From Phymatolithon calcareum (lineage: Eukaryota > Rhodophyta > Florideophyceae > Hapalidiales), in contig OZ345353.1 of assembly GCA_977006965.1 (NCBI GenBank), positions 2,604,001-2,668,000 of the forward strand: DNA of 64,000 nucleotides, in the 5' to 3' direction. Below the pieces are notes generated by a model. It was not told the DNA's origin and ran no database searches. It worked only from the letters and a program-made list of their open reading frames with translations. The translations under genes were made by a program, and so were the position numbers. Below, one piece after another: positions 50,094-59,845 of the stretch. Each line of letters opens with the position of its first letter. The first letter of the stretch is position 1.

Positions 50094-53000
50094 ACCCTCA
50101 TCAAGAGATTGAGTTGAGATTGTAGCTATGGTTGAGGTTTGAGGTTGAGGTGGTGAGGTGAGCTGTAATCATACAGCCAATGGGATGCCCTGAAATTGAC
50201 GAATTCTAGTTCGATCAAAACCGCGGTTTTTGCTTTGCAGCTGGCAAAGCGGATTGAATGATATGATGCGTCCAGAGAGAGCTCGGTTCTGTAATGCACA
50301 CACAGCTGATGATCCACTTCTATTTCTCCGTCCAGGCGCTAAGTTCTTATTCAGACAAGCGCGATATTTTGGACTGGTGTGCCAAAGACTTTGCCTGGAT
50401 TTGATCTGGATTCCAAAATTTAGAACTGTGCATAGAATTCAACTGGGTATTGTATATGTGCAAACAGCCCACGCTTGTATCTTCTGTCCTGCAAAGTTGA
50501 TGTTACTTGCAGAATCGAGAATGTCAGCCGAGTGTTCTTCAAATAAGGACAAAATCGAGAATCTTGAAAACCTTTTCGACAAACAGGTTTGGGATTCAGG
50601 GCTGAATAGCTCAAGCCTGGACACTTTAAAGGCAAGACAAGACTGTTACATTATTGTATGCAAGCCAGGTCGTAATTTAATTACTGGAGTAGATAGACAC
50701 ATTATCATCCACGAATTCCCAGTTTTGTGTCATCCCGCAAAAAGCAAACGATAGTATATTGGTCTCCAAAAGATCGCAATCGTCTGTGGAGTTCATGTAA
50801 TCTTCAATAAAGTAGAGGCTGTAAATGACATAGAGCTAAACTGCAGCCAAAATCTTATTCGCCACCGCTTTTCCACATTGCAAAACGCGCTGGACTTTCC
50901 GCAGATCATGCCACGGTACCGCTAGGGATTGTGTTTCCTTCATTTGACAACCTCCCAAGACCTCGCTTTGAGTAACTGACCTTTGGAGTATAGTGAAGAA
51001 TAGTCGGGTTGAGCAATTTTTGAAATAGAGGAGCACGTTACAGTCATGCAACATCTGCGGTCTCGTGGGCCAGGCAACTAGCCCTAGAAGGAGGAGGTCG
51101 TGTTGTGCTTAGAGTTCTTGTTTGTGTAATTTTGATTGTATTGCTTTGAGTCAACGGCTGGCGAGATGAGCAACGGCAGGACGGTGCTCCGAAATGAGGC
51201 GGTCGTTGTACTTTATATTTGATCTCTGCATTGTACGGTGGGCCACAGGTTGAAGATGAGCCTTCGCTAATTTCTCGCAGTACAGCCTGAAAGTCGGAGG
51301 GCAGTAGGTACTTAATGAGATAGGCGCGGCACTTCATTAAAGTCGGCAACCACAAGCATTTCCCCGAAACCTTTTCAGTTTCTAAAAGGATTTGGGCCCA
51401 GTCTAACGCTGGCGAAGAAGATCTGTCGGAGCCCGCCTGTGTTATAGCAACCGAAAGCTTTGTACAGAAAGTGCCGGGACGAAGAGTATCTTCGTGAGGT
51501 CAGCAGTTGGCATTCCACAACCAAACCGAATTTGCGCGGGTCCTTCTCCTTTCACCTTGATCTTTTGATCGCCTGCCGTCGTAATAGATGACACATCCGT
51601 CTGAACGCTGCGACAGCGAAAGAGAAAGTGCGGTCATAATACGCCTCCGGCTTTCCTCTTTTCCAAGTCATGCTCCCGTTTCTTGCAGTCACCGCTTCCG
51701 GTGACTAATATTTCCGCAGTAGAAGCGCTTACCACGTTTGGCACTATTCTGCATTGTGGAGAGTGTGTTCATTACGCGCACTGTGCGCACGGCAGAGACA
51801 TGTACGCACCTCTCGACTCGTGAGCCACGAGTCATATAATGCGCTGTAAAGTTCACATGGCAGAGGTTGGCAAGACGGATGTGTCATCTATTACGACGGC
51901 AGGCGATCAGAAAAATCAATGTGCAAGGCGAATGATCCTCGCAAATTCGGTTCGGTCGTGGAAGGCCAACTGCTGACCTCACAAGAATACTCTTCATTCC
52001 GGCACTTTCGGCACAAAGCTTTCGGTTGCTTTAACACAGACGGGGCTCCGACATTTCTTCTTCGCCAGCATTAGACTGGGCCCATAGCCTTTTAGAAACT
52101 GAAGATATTTCAGGGAAATGCTTGCGGTTGCCGACTTTAATGAAGTGCCGCGCCTATCCGATTAAGTACCTACTGCCCTCCGACTTTCCTTCCATGTGAG
52201 CGATCTTCCGCATTAAAGAAGGAAAAAACGTAAAGTGCTTCGTTGCGCGTACAGGATCCGAAAAGTCGAGTTGATATTCAAAGCCCCCATCTTCTTTTAG
52301 GCAAAGGACGGGAAAAGCTAACTAATGGCACTATCAGAAGCTTCAGCGTGTGCGCTTTGGTTGAAGCAAGGGACACGACTCTCCCTTCTCAGGATCTATC
52401 TGTCTCTCTCAACTAAAGCCTTGCTTTTACTCACAGCAGGCTGCTACACTCTTCTTGTTCTCCAATCATCGCTTGGAACGTGAAATGACATCGATCCCAA
52501 GGTTGTACACTGGGAGACTATTGTACTGACGACAAGCGTCGCTTTTCATACCAAATCGCGTTGAATGTCCTGGATTGTAACCGACGCAGCTCAAGACTGC
52601 ACAAAAGCGGGCCTTCAAGTAGCTTGGCATCCATACCGCTAGGTACGCCATTTGCAAAGTTTTACTTCAGTTTCTATCCGTTACTGCGATACCGCGGGTT
52701 GGAAATCAATTTGGAGGCTCGTTTGAATATGCTATCATGGCACCTTCTATCAACGTCTTCGTTTTCGGCTTCCTTGAACATTTCTGCTTGTATTCAAAGG
52801 CAGAATTCCTGGGCTACGGTACTATCCGAAGGGTTTGTTTTCCCTTCCACGTAGAAGGCTGGAGCGTGCCTCAAGCAAAGTCAAGAACGCAACAACGTAC
52901 CAAAGAAAAACTCCCAGTGTTGCGATGGATTGATCTCGGCCAGATCGCATTGGATGTGGAATGAGATCATTGACCTGAAAAAGTAAACTTGCTCAGATAG

Positions 53001-53234
53001 GCGATCGCTAATTAGGGCATACAGAAAGCCGAAGGTAACGAAAACCAACGCATGCGAAAGGCTGAAATCGTATACTGTGAACAAAGCTTGTTCTATTGTC
53101 CTACTCGTTGTCTCACGCACAAGGGCGAAAGGCCTCCTTGCGGAACGTTTTAGATTTCCATTCCGTCGCAACAAAGTACATAGCCTTCCTCGCGTACACA
53201 TTCTGAGGAATTACCAAACAAGGGAGCTGGGCAG
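50094..53234. other. Gene-poor region, about 3.1 kb, with a foldback element
   Basis: Between the FKBP gene and the coiled-coil gene. Open frames such as 50230-50754 have no protein-like composition. The main structure is the inverted repeat at 51290-52187. Confidence 0.55.
51290..52187. mobile_element. Foldback element with about 313-bp inverted arms
   Basis: The left arm 51290-51602 (from AAAGTCGGAGGGCAGTAGG) recurs as its reverse complement at 51873-52187 (to CCTACTGCCCTCCGACTTT), with scattered mismatches and small indels. The inner ends are 'gatgacacatccgtct' and its complement. The 270-bp spacer has no coding frame and includes a small CACCG/CGGTG hairpin. No transposase is encoded. 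It is a MITE or foldback-type insertion, or an inverted duplication; no clear target duplication was found. Confidence 0.85.
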
Positions 53235-53816
53235 TTAATACCCACTTGCTTCACCACTCGCACTGGTATTCGCACAACCCTTGGACTCCGCGCCGTCGCC
53301 GAAGGGTGCTGCGGGGGATGAGAGCGCTTGCGCGCTACGCTGGTCGCTGGGGGGCGGTACAGACGTAGATCGCTCGGGAAGCGTTGTCCTTTCGATCACA
53401 GGCGCATAGCTGTTGGTGGCCGCTGTGCCATCCGGCGATACTGTGGGAGTTGAGAGGGCATGATTCGCAGGATGATCGCAGCGATATGGGTCAGCAGTTG
53501 TCTTTTTCTCAGGTTGCGCGGTCTGACCGACGTTGTTGAGCTTGTTCAGCCTTTCAACAAGTCTTTCCCTGTGCTTCTCGAGATCTTCGAGCTCACGATT
53601 CAGAGCGACCAATCGTTCTTGCTCTTTTCGAAAAAGGGCAGCGGCTTCAGTCCCCGAAGCTGCAACATTTCCTCCGGCTGTCGCCTCACGTTCAGCGGCT
53701 TGCTCGTGCTCTCGAATGGCTAGGATCTCGCGTCGGAAGGCCATCTGCCGATCCTTCGGCATTTTTTCGACCACATACTGTCGCGATCGAAGCGTCTTCT
53801 CACTCACCCTTCCCAT
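53235..53816 (-). CDS. Small coiled-coil protein of unknown function
   Basis: The product is 193 aa from ATG 53816. It begins MGRVSEKTLRSRQYVVEKMP and has a charged helical region. A predicted coiled coil follows (LFRKEQERLVALNRELEDLE continuing to KHRERLVERLNKLNNV), and the C-terminal half is Ser/Pro/Thr/Ala-rich and disordered. I do not recognise the family. G/C-rich codon use resembles that of the expressed genes here rather than that of the surrounding repeats, which favours a real gene. No neighbour suggests a role. Confidence 0.5.
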   Translation of the reverse strand: MGRVSEKTLRSRQYVVEKMPKDRQMAFRREILAIREHEQAAEREATAGGNVAASGTEAAALFRKEQERLVALNRELEDLEKHRERLVERLNKLNNVGQTAQPEKKTTADPYRCDHPANHALSTPTVSPDGTAATNSYAPVIERTTLPERSTSVPPPSDQRSAQALSSPAAPFGDGAESKGCANTSASGEASGY

Positions 53817-55855
53817 ACTTCGACTTGAACCCGAGAGTGTGAGATCTCGAAGGGGTGTAGCAAGGCTCGAAGGTAGGGTACTGGTCGCCCGCTGTAATTT
53901 TCAGAGCTGACCCATCAACTCAAGAAAGAACATCAGAACTTTCTCCGCAGGGACATTGATGTTTCTGATATGTATGAGCAGTGCTCTTCGTGTCTTTTGA
54001 TATATCAATTAGAAATATATTTATTTACATGGCACCCTGCGCTACTAAATTCTTGACTCGAAGCTCGCGCTCTACCAGTTATAAAAAGACGGGTTTCTGC
54101 AGAGCAGAAAGTGTACTGCTGGGCTCTGCCGAATGCGACAGTTGGCTTCGAGTAAGGAGATGTCTTCAGTTGCCTTATCTCCGGTCCGCGATAACAGGAA
54201 GCAAGCTACTGCGACTCTATTCTCCGAACACAACCGAGCGCGCCATGTGAGAAAAGGTTCTCTGGGATGGCCTGAAGCTCTTTTAATTTATTATATCCTC
54301 AATGTGGGTGCGAAAAAGGTTAAGTCGTCTTGCCTTGGTCTTGACTGTTTATGAGAGACGCGCTGACATCTTGACCGTATTTGTGCAACTTCGTGCTCAG
54401 GTTTTCCGCCCTGAAGAATACTGGGCTGTTTTTGAAAAGGTCACTCTCCTGACTACTTTCCTAGCCTTAAATATTTAAAAAGGGCTTGTGAGCATGTTGC
54501 CGAAGTATCGTGCTTCTTCTTGAGAGCTGGGTACCATCAAGTTCTTATTCCCTGTGGCCAATGAGAGACACACTGAAAACTTGACCGTACTTGTGCAATT
54601 ACGTGGCGAGTTTTTCTGCCTGGTAGAAAGGATTCCTGCTGGCCTGCTCAACGCTACAATAGTGCTCTTCAGTGATCACTCTCCTTCTGCTCTTCACAGC
54701 AGCTTAAGTACATCGTTATGCTGCCATTTGTTCAATACCTTGTCCTCCTCCGCTTTCTAGATGATTTCATTAAAATCTTGAGCTTCTTTTGCGATCCCCA
54801 ATGTCCTGAGTTACGTCAGCGATATCCTCAGCTCATCCAATGTATTGATTCGATGATTCGAGGCATTTTTGCTGTAGTACCAGAGTCATGGCCAGCCTTT
54901 TCGCCTGATGTCTTATCCTCTACTGCGGTTGATCTCACTACAATGCTCTTTCCGGACATGCCGAGAGGAATGATCGAAGTGCACAAAATCCGCACTCCTG
55001 GAGTTATTCATTTTGGAGAAAACATCAGTCTATCATATACTGTAGTCATACTGTCTCGCTAACCACCGACAGCGAGTTTATCAATTCGTTGGGGACCGAC
55101 AGCCGAATGGAAGTACCGTTACCTGCTAGCAATGTCGACCGACGGTGAGCCATGAAAGTCTACTGGCGCGGATTACGAACGGTGTGAAACGCATTGTGTC
55201 GCGCGCAGACACTTCGGATACCTTGCGAGCATGTAGCTAGACAGACAGAGGTAGATGAAGTGATGTAGAGACTATTTAAGCGGTGATCGAAGTCTTTCTC
55301 GAGGAAGTCACCACTATAAATTTTACAAACCACAAACCAACCCCCAAGGATATCGAAAGATAAACTTACTCTTCTGACGAAAGTCACCAACGCATTCACA
55401 CTGCCGAGCAACCATCCATTGCGTATCACTACATCCCTACGGAGTTTCTGACCCAGAAGAGTTGGCGCACCTTGCCGAAGTCACTGCATCCCATCGGAGT
55501 TTCTGACAAAGCGAGCTGTAAGACATCTTGCCGAAAGCACTACATCTCTCCTGGAGTTTCTGCCTAGAAAAGTTGCATGGACGTCCGGCATCTGCCGTCG
55601 TCTCATTAGGGAGCTAAACACGTCGTTCGGTTTCTTGATACTCACGACACATACAGAAGATATATTGGGTCACTCTTGAAAATGATAAATTGTACAAAAT
55701 GCGTCGTCACGCCACGGTGCATTTGTCCCGTGTCCTTGATTTGTGACACACAAAATGTGCAAATCGCGCGACATTTGGTCATAGAGCTTCCCTCTATGAA
55801 AGAATGTGTTGTACGACACATTTCTATCATTTTCGTTACTGCTCGTTTCTCTTAG
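53817..55855. other. Repeat-rich gene-poor region, about 2 kb
   Basis: No convincing gene. It holds a diverged duplication of about 70 bp (near 54351 and 54562, sharing 'cttgaccgta' and 'ttgtgcaa') and the three-copy tandem repeat at 55427-55577. A 114-codon open frame at 54718-55062 starts with ATG, but I cannot support it. Confidence 0.5.
55427..55577 (+). repeat. Three tandem copies of a 55-bp unit
   Basis: Units start at 55427, 55482 and 55538. Each begins CACT(A/G)CATC and contains GGAGTTTCTG; the first two also share CTTGCCGAA. The third is cut short at about 55577. Copies differ at several positions, so the array is not recent. Confidence 0.85.
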
Positions 55856-55952
55856 CAGTGGAATCCGAGTGGTGCAAACCCTAAGTGTAGATGGACAAAA
55901 AAAAACGCTCTGCTTATGATAAACGGCTCAGCGCGAAAACATGAACGCCGTA

Positions 55953-56790
55953 CAGGGGGGGTCGCTATATAGTGCCGGGTTATATAGTGCCACCCTCTAC
56001 TTAGTGCCACCCATTTTGGCTTGGCATGATTATCATATCAAAGACACAGGCTGTGGCTGCTTACAGGGCATTCCTGGCCGCCATTCTCCTCTTCGTCTCC
56101 TCAGCTCACCATCTTCACGCCGCCGACAGTGATGGGGCACCCAGGGCAGAAGAGAACGCGGCTGACGCTTCAACAAAAGCTTGAAGCACTTCGCATGCTG
56201 TCAGCGACGTCATCGAGATGTTGCGTAAACTGAAAGTCAGTTTACCGAGTGGCGACATCCTGAGAGCTGAAATCGATGATGACGTCAGACACGAGGATGT
56301 GGAGCATTGGTTTGAGATTGAAGATGATACAGACGTTCAAGAGGCGTTCGTTTCCGATGTTTCGGATATATTGGAGGAGGTTGTAGCCCAAAGCCCAATA
56401 GAACCTGACAATGAAAGCGAAGACGAAGAACTTTCTGCGGTTATCGCATCTCCGCCAGCTCTCACTGAGGTTCACACCATGCCCTCTCCAAGAGTCCGCG
56501 TTTTTGTGTAACCTTCCTGACGCTAGTAGTCATCTTCAACGAGAATTTCGGGTATTCAAAGACGCTATCCGTAAGCAGAAAAATGAGAAGCAGAGACAGT
56601 TACTTGTCTCAGAGATGTTCAACAAGCGTTCTGAAGATAAAAGACGCCAGTAAAATCGACCTCCCCGTTCTCCGTACAACTTCGTTGGGGGTCACGGCAA
56701 ACACGCTTACAGTAGTGCGAAACGGTCCCTCAAATTTCATGTAGTGCGGAACCTAAATAGTGCGCCTGTTTTTAGTCTGGTTCTATGTGG
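55953..56790 (+). mobile_element. Truncated pogo/Tigger-like element, left copy
   Basis: An inverted copy, 838 bp, of the element at 56934-57793, in near-perfect mirror arrangement. It starts with the terminal motif CAGGGGGGGTCGCTATATAG next to a TA and lacks the last ~22 bp of the opposite end. On the plus strand it carries decayed transposase pieces. A short frame from 56132 has QKRTRLTLQQKLEALRML, like the CENP-B/pogo N-terminal helix-turn-helix. A second frame, 56218-56511, is acidic (ESEDEELSAV). A third frame runs to 56653 and ends FKDAIRKQKNEKQRQLL. The catalytic DDE core is deleted. Confidence 0.75.
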
Positions 56791-56933
56791 AACGGGCAAA
56801 TGTGGATTCAAGAGGTGGGTGTGCGATTTGGTCGGTGGCGGCGGCGGTCGACCGGCCATGAATTGATGTGCAAATCACATCGTTTCGAGTCGTAGTGCAC
56901 CTTGTAGTACACTGTAAGCTCAACCATGAACTA

Positions 56934-57793
56934 CAGGAGGGATCGCTATATAGTGCCACATAGAACTAGACTAAAAACATGCGCACTATTTAGGTTCCGC
57001 ACTACATGAAATTTGAGGGACCGTTTCGCACTACTGTAAGCGTGTTTGCCGTGACCCCCAACGAAGTTGTACGGAGAACGGGGAGAACGATTTTACTGGC
57101 GTCTTTTATCTTCAGAACGCTTGTTGAACATCTCTGAGACAAGTAACTGTCTCTGCTTCTCATTTTTCTGCTTACGGATAGCGTCTTTGAATACCCGAAA
57201 TTCTCGTTGAAGATGACTACTAGCGTCAGGAAGGTTACACAAAAACGCGGACTCTTGGAGAGGGCATGGTGTGAACCTCAGTGAGAGCTGGCGGAGATGC
57301 GATAACCGCAGAAAGTTCTTCGTCTTCGCTTTCATTGTCAGGTTCTATTGGGCTTTGGGCTACAACCTCCTCCAATATATCCGAAACATCGGAAACGAAC
57401 GCCTCTTGAACGTCTGTATCATCTTCAATCTCAAACCAATGCTCCACATCCTCGTGTCTGACGTCATCATCGATTTCAGCTCTCAGGATGTCGCCACTCG
57501 GTAAACTGACTTTCAGTTTACGCAACATCTCGATGACGTCGCTGACAGCATGCGAAGTGCTTCAAGCTTTTGTTGAAGCGTCAGCCGCGTTCTCTTCTGC
57601 CCTGGGTGCCCCATCACTGTCGGCGGCGTGAAGATGGTGAGCTGAGGAGACGAAGAGGAGAACGGCGGCCAGGAATGCCTTGTAAGCAGCCACAGCCTGT
57701 GTCTTTGATATGATAATCGTGCCAAGCCAAAATGGGTGGCACTAAGTAGAGGGTGGCACTATATAACCCGGCACTATATAGCGACCCCCCGTG
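56934..57793 (-). mobile_element. Non-autonomous pogo/Tigger-like element, right copy
   Basis: An 860-bp element bounded by CAGGAGGGATCGCTATATAG at 56934 and the inverted CTATATAGCGACCCCCCGTG ending at 57793. TA lies on both sides (56932-56933 and 57794-57795), as in Tc1/mariner/pogo insertions. Transposase remnants run on the minus strand: an HTH-like start near 57614 and an acidic frame 57528-57235, then a C-terminal frame ending at 57093. With the left copy it forms a palindrome with 838-bp arms around a 165-bp centre (56791-56955). It cannot encode a full transposase. Confidence 0.78.
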
Positions 57794-58684
57794 TACTCCC
57801 AGGTCCCTTCGATTGGGTTGCACAGGCTCCGATAGACGTCTACAAAATGGGCGATAACTCGAAAAGTAAAACTAGAATTAACAAAGTCTCGCCGCACGAC
57901 TATGCACAACTCTTAAGCGGTCACGATGAGCTTCTTTGCGGCGACATTCAAGGCCGGCAAATACCGGTCCAATTGTTTTCCCCGCGACAGAAATGTGGAC
58001 TTCGGCATTTTTCGCCGTTCGACCTCCATTGTTGCACCCGTATTTGATTACGGCGTTCCTGTTTTCGCGCTAAGCCGTTTATCATAAACCGAGCGTTTTT
58101 TTGTCCATCTACACTTAGGGTTTGCGCCACTCGGATTCCACTGTTAGTAGATATACAGTAGTGCAGTGATCTACCTCGTGCACTTCATCGATATGATAGG
58201 TGATCGGAAAGATGAGCTGAAGCTTAGAAAAGTAGATCCTCGTCCATGCAGTGCAAGTACGTAATAATATTCTAGCTGGATCTTGAGGCGCTTGAGAAGC
58301 TCTCGTGAAGTTGTCGTCGACAGGTATAGTACAGACGGGAGAGAGGCTGACCGAACCGAACGGACGACAAACCATTCAAGACAAGTTTCCGATGCGGGAG
58401 CCCGTGCCCGCGCCGGCGCAAGTGGCCGCAGCGATCCAGCTGCACAAAGCGCTTGTTTCGGCGGTAATCCTTGGAAATGGTTGGCGCGATCGCGAACGCG
58501 CCCGCCTGGGACTCGGCGAATCGAGAAAATGCCAGACGCGACCCCGCCGTCGTCGGATTTCGAAGAAATCTTGCGAATTTAAGCGAATTTGATACATGCC
58601 GGCTATCATAACCAGGCCGGCCACGCGTGCACCTGTGCGTCACAGGAAGGAGCCAAGAGCAGAGATAGGAATTTTTCCCCGCTC

Positions 58685-59031
58685 CAATGCAGGGGTTTTT
58701 GAAATGGCAAGAGCTGTGCTCCGGTCTCCGGATGGGAGAAGACTATCACCTTCTGATAGTTTGGTAGTACATGGATTCCGACCTGAGGGGTGTGCCGCAA
58801 TGCTCAAGGAAGCTGGAAGAGAGAACAGCAGGAGATGAAGAAGGTAACGAGATGACCAGCTACCGTGAGCAAACTAAATGGTTTCCAACCCGGGTCATCC
58901 CTGTGAAGGACGGCGGGTGAGGATTGGCTCCGCAGAGATTTAGATGTTAAGCTCCCCGAAGCTCTGCACTTTGTGCGGCTTTGAGCTGCTGTGACATCAA
59001 GTACCACTCGTATCTGTTAAAGTCTACTGTA
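58685..59031. repeat. Dispersed repeat, copy 2
   Basis: Same orientation as and clearly similar to 21-366 (shared blocks 'ggtagtacatggattccg' and 'tcgtatctgttaaagtct'). Boundaries are where similarity fades. No coding capacity is seen. Confidence 0.75.
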
Positions 59032-59481
59032 GTCGTAAGGATGGGGAGCTGTTCTGGGACAACTCCGAAACCTACATAAAAGAAAGAAAGAAGTTGTCTT
59101 TCGTAACGTCGCGAACGTGATTCGGCGAAAGTGGCAAGTAAACTTCTTAACAAGTCATTCGGGCTATCAAGCTTGTTCAACTAATAACTTTATGGAATTT
59201 AATAGCGCAGGGTGCCATATAAATATATTTCTAGTTGAAGATTTTAAAATCTTGGCTCGTACTTCGCGCCTTACCATAACTTCAGTTACCAAGAGACGAG
59301 TAGTGGAGAGCATCGCCTCATTCGGTTCAAGCTGCTGATACGGACACATACTACGTTTTCGTCCAGCACGTTCGAAAACCTCTCCATGAAGTTGCTCTCA
59401 ACATCCGATCGGGCCCGAATTGTCTTATGCGCGGTATAAGATGCAAGAATAAATTACAACATAGCAAATTTGTTCACGCAG

Positions 59482-59845
59482 AGCGCATTCGATCCGACAC
59501 CCCTGGTCTTCGGTGGCTTCGAGGGCGCTGGGCTCTCGGTGCTTCTCTTCAATGAGCTCTCTTCAAGAAAGATCTTGATTCGAGGCTCTCTGTCCGTTTG
59601 GGCTCACGTAAGTCATTTGTATGTCAATTTGTATGTTGAACAGATTCCCACAGGTGTCAACAACAAGTATGACTGAAGAATTCGGCACCAGAGCCAGAGA
59701 GCATATGGAAACCCTTGAACGCACGTTAGCAGGGTACGAACTTGAAGGAGAAAAACGACTGGAAACAGAAAAGGCGCTGGATGAGCTCTTACTATTTAGC
59801 AAGACACTCATAGAACGCATGGAGACCGAAGAAGGCTTGTATTAA
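59482..59845 (+). CDS. Possible 3' end of a small spliced gene, unknown
   Basis: Two candidate exons, 59482-59607 and 59654-59845, join in frame (phase 0) over a 46-nt intron with gtaagt and cacag signals. The second exon encodes a charged helix (TEEFGTRAREHMETLERTLA and on) ending ERMETEEGLY and a stop. The first exon has no ATG and is preceded by a splice-acceptor-like gcag, so further exons would be needed upstream. About 200 bp downstream an AAATAAAC is followed by sixteen A (60050-60065). I do not recognise the protein; it may be part of a mobile element. Confidence 0.28.

Larger units (their letters stand above)
55856..58143. mobile_element. Outer foldback element with 97-bp inverted ends, host of a nested insertion
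   Basis: The left end 55856-55952 (CAGTGGAATCCGAGTGG...) matches the reverse complement of the right end, about 58046-58143 (...CCACTCGGATTCCACTG), with few differences, including the CTAAGTGTAGATGGACAAAAA block. TTAG flanks both ends (55852-55855 and 58144-58147), a possible 4-bp target duplication. Its own interior is only about 250 bp (57796-58045), because the rest of the span is the Tigger-like pair inserted at a TA next to the left arm. No transposase for the outer element is seen. Confidence 0.8.

Noticed and set aside
50230-50754. 174-codon open frame, plus strand
   Set aside because: It does not begin with ATG at its left end and its composition is not protein-like. There are no splice partners.
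54718-55062. 114-codon ATG frame in the repeat zone
   Set aside because: It could be a relic exon, but it overlaps diverged repeats and has no recognisable domain. I could not support it as a gene.
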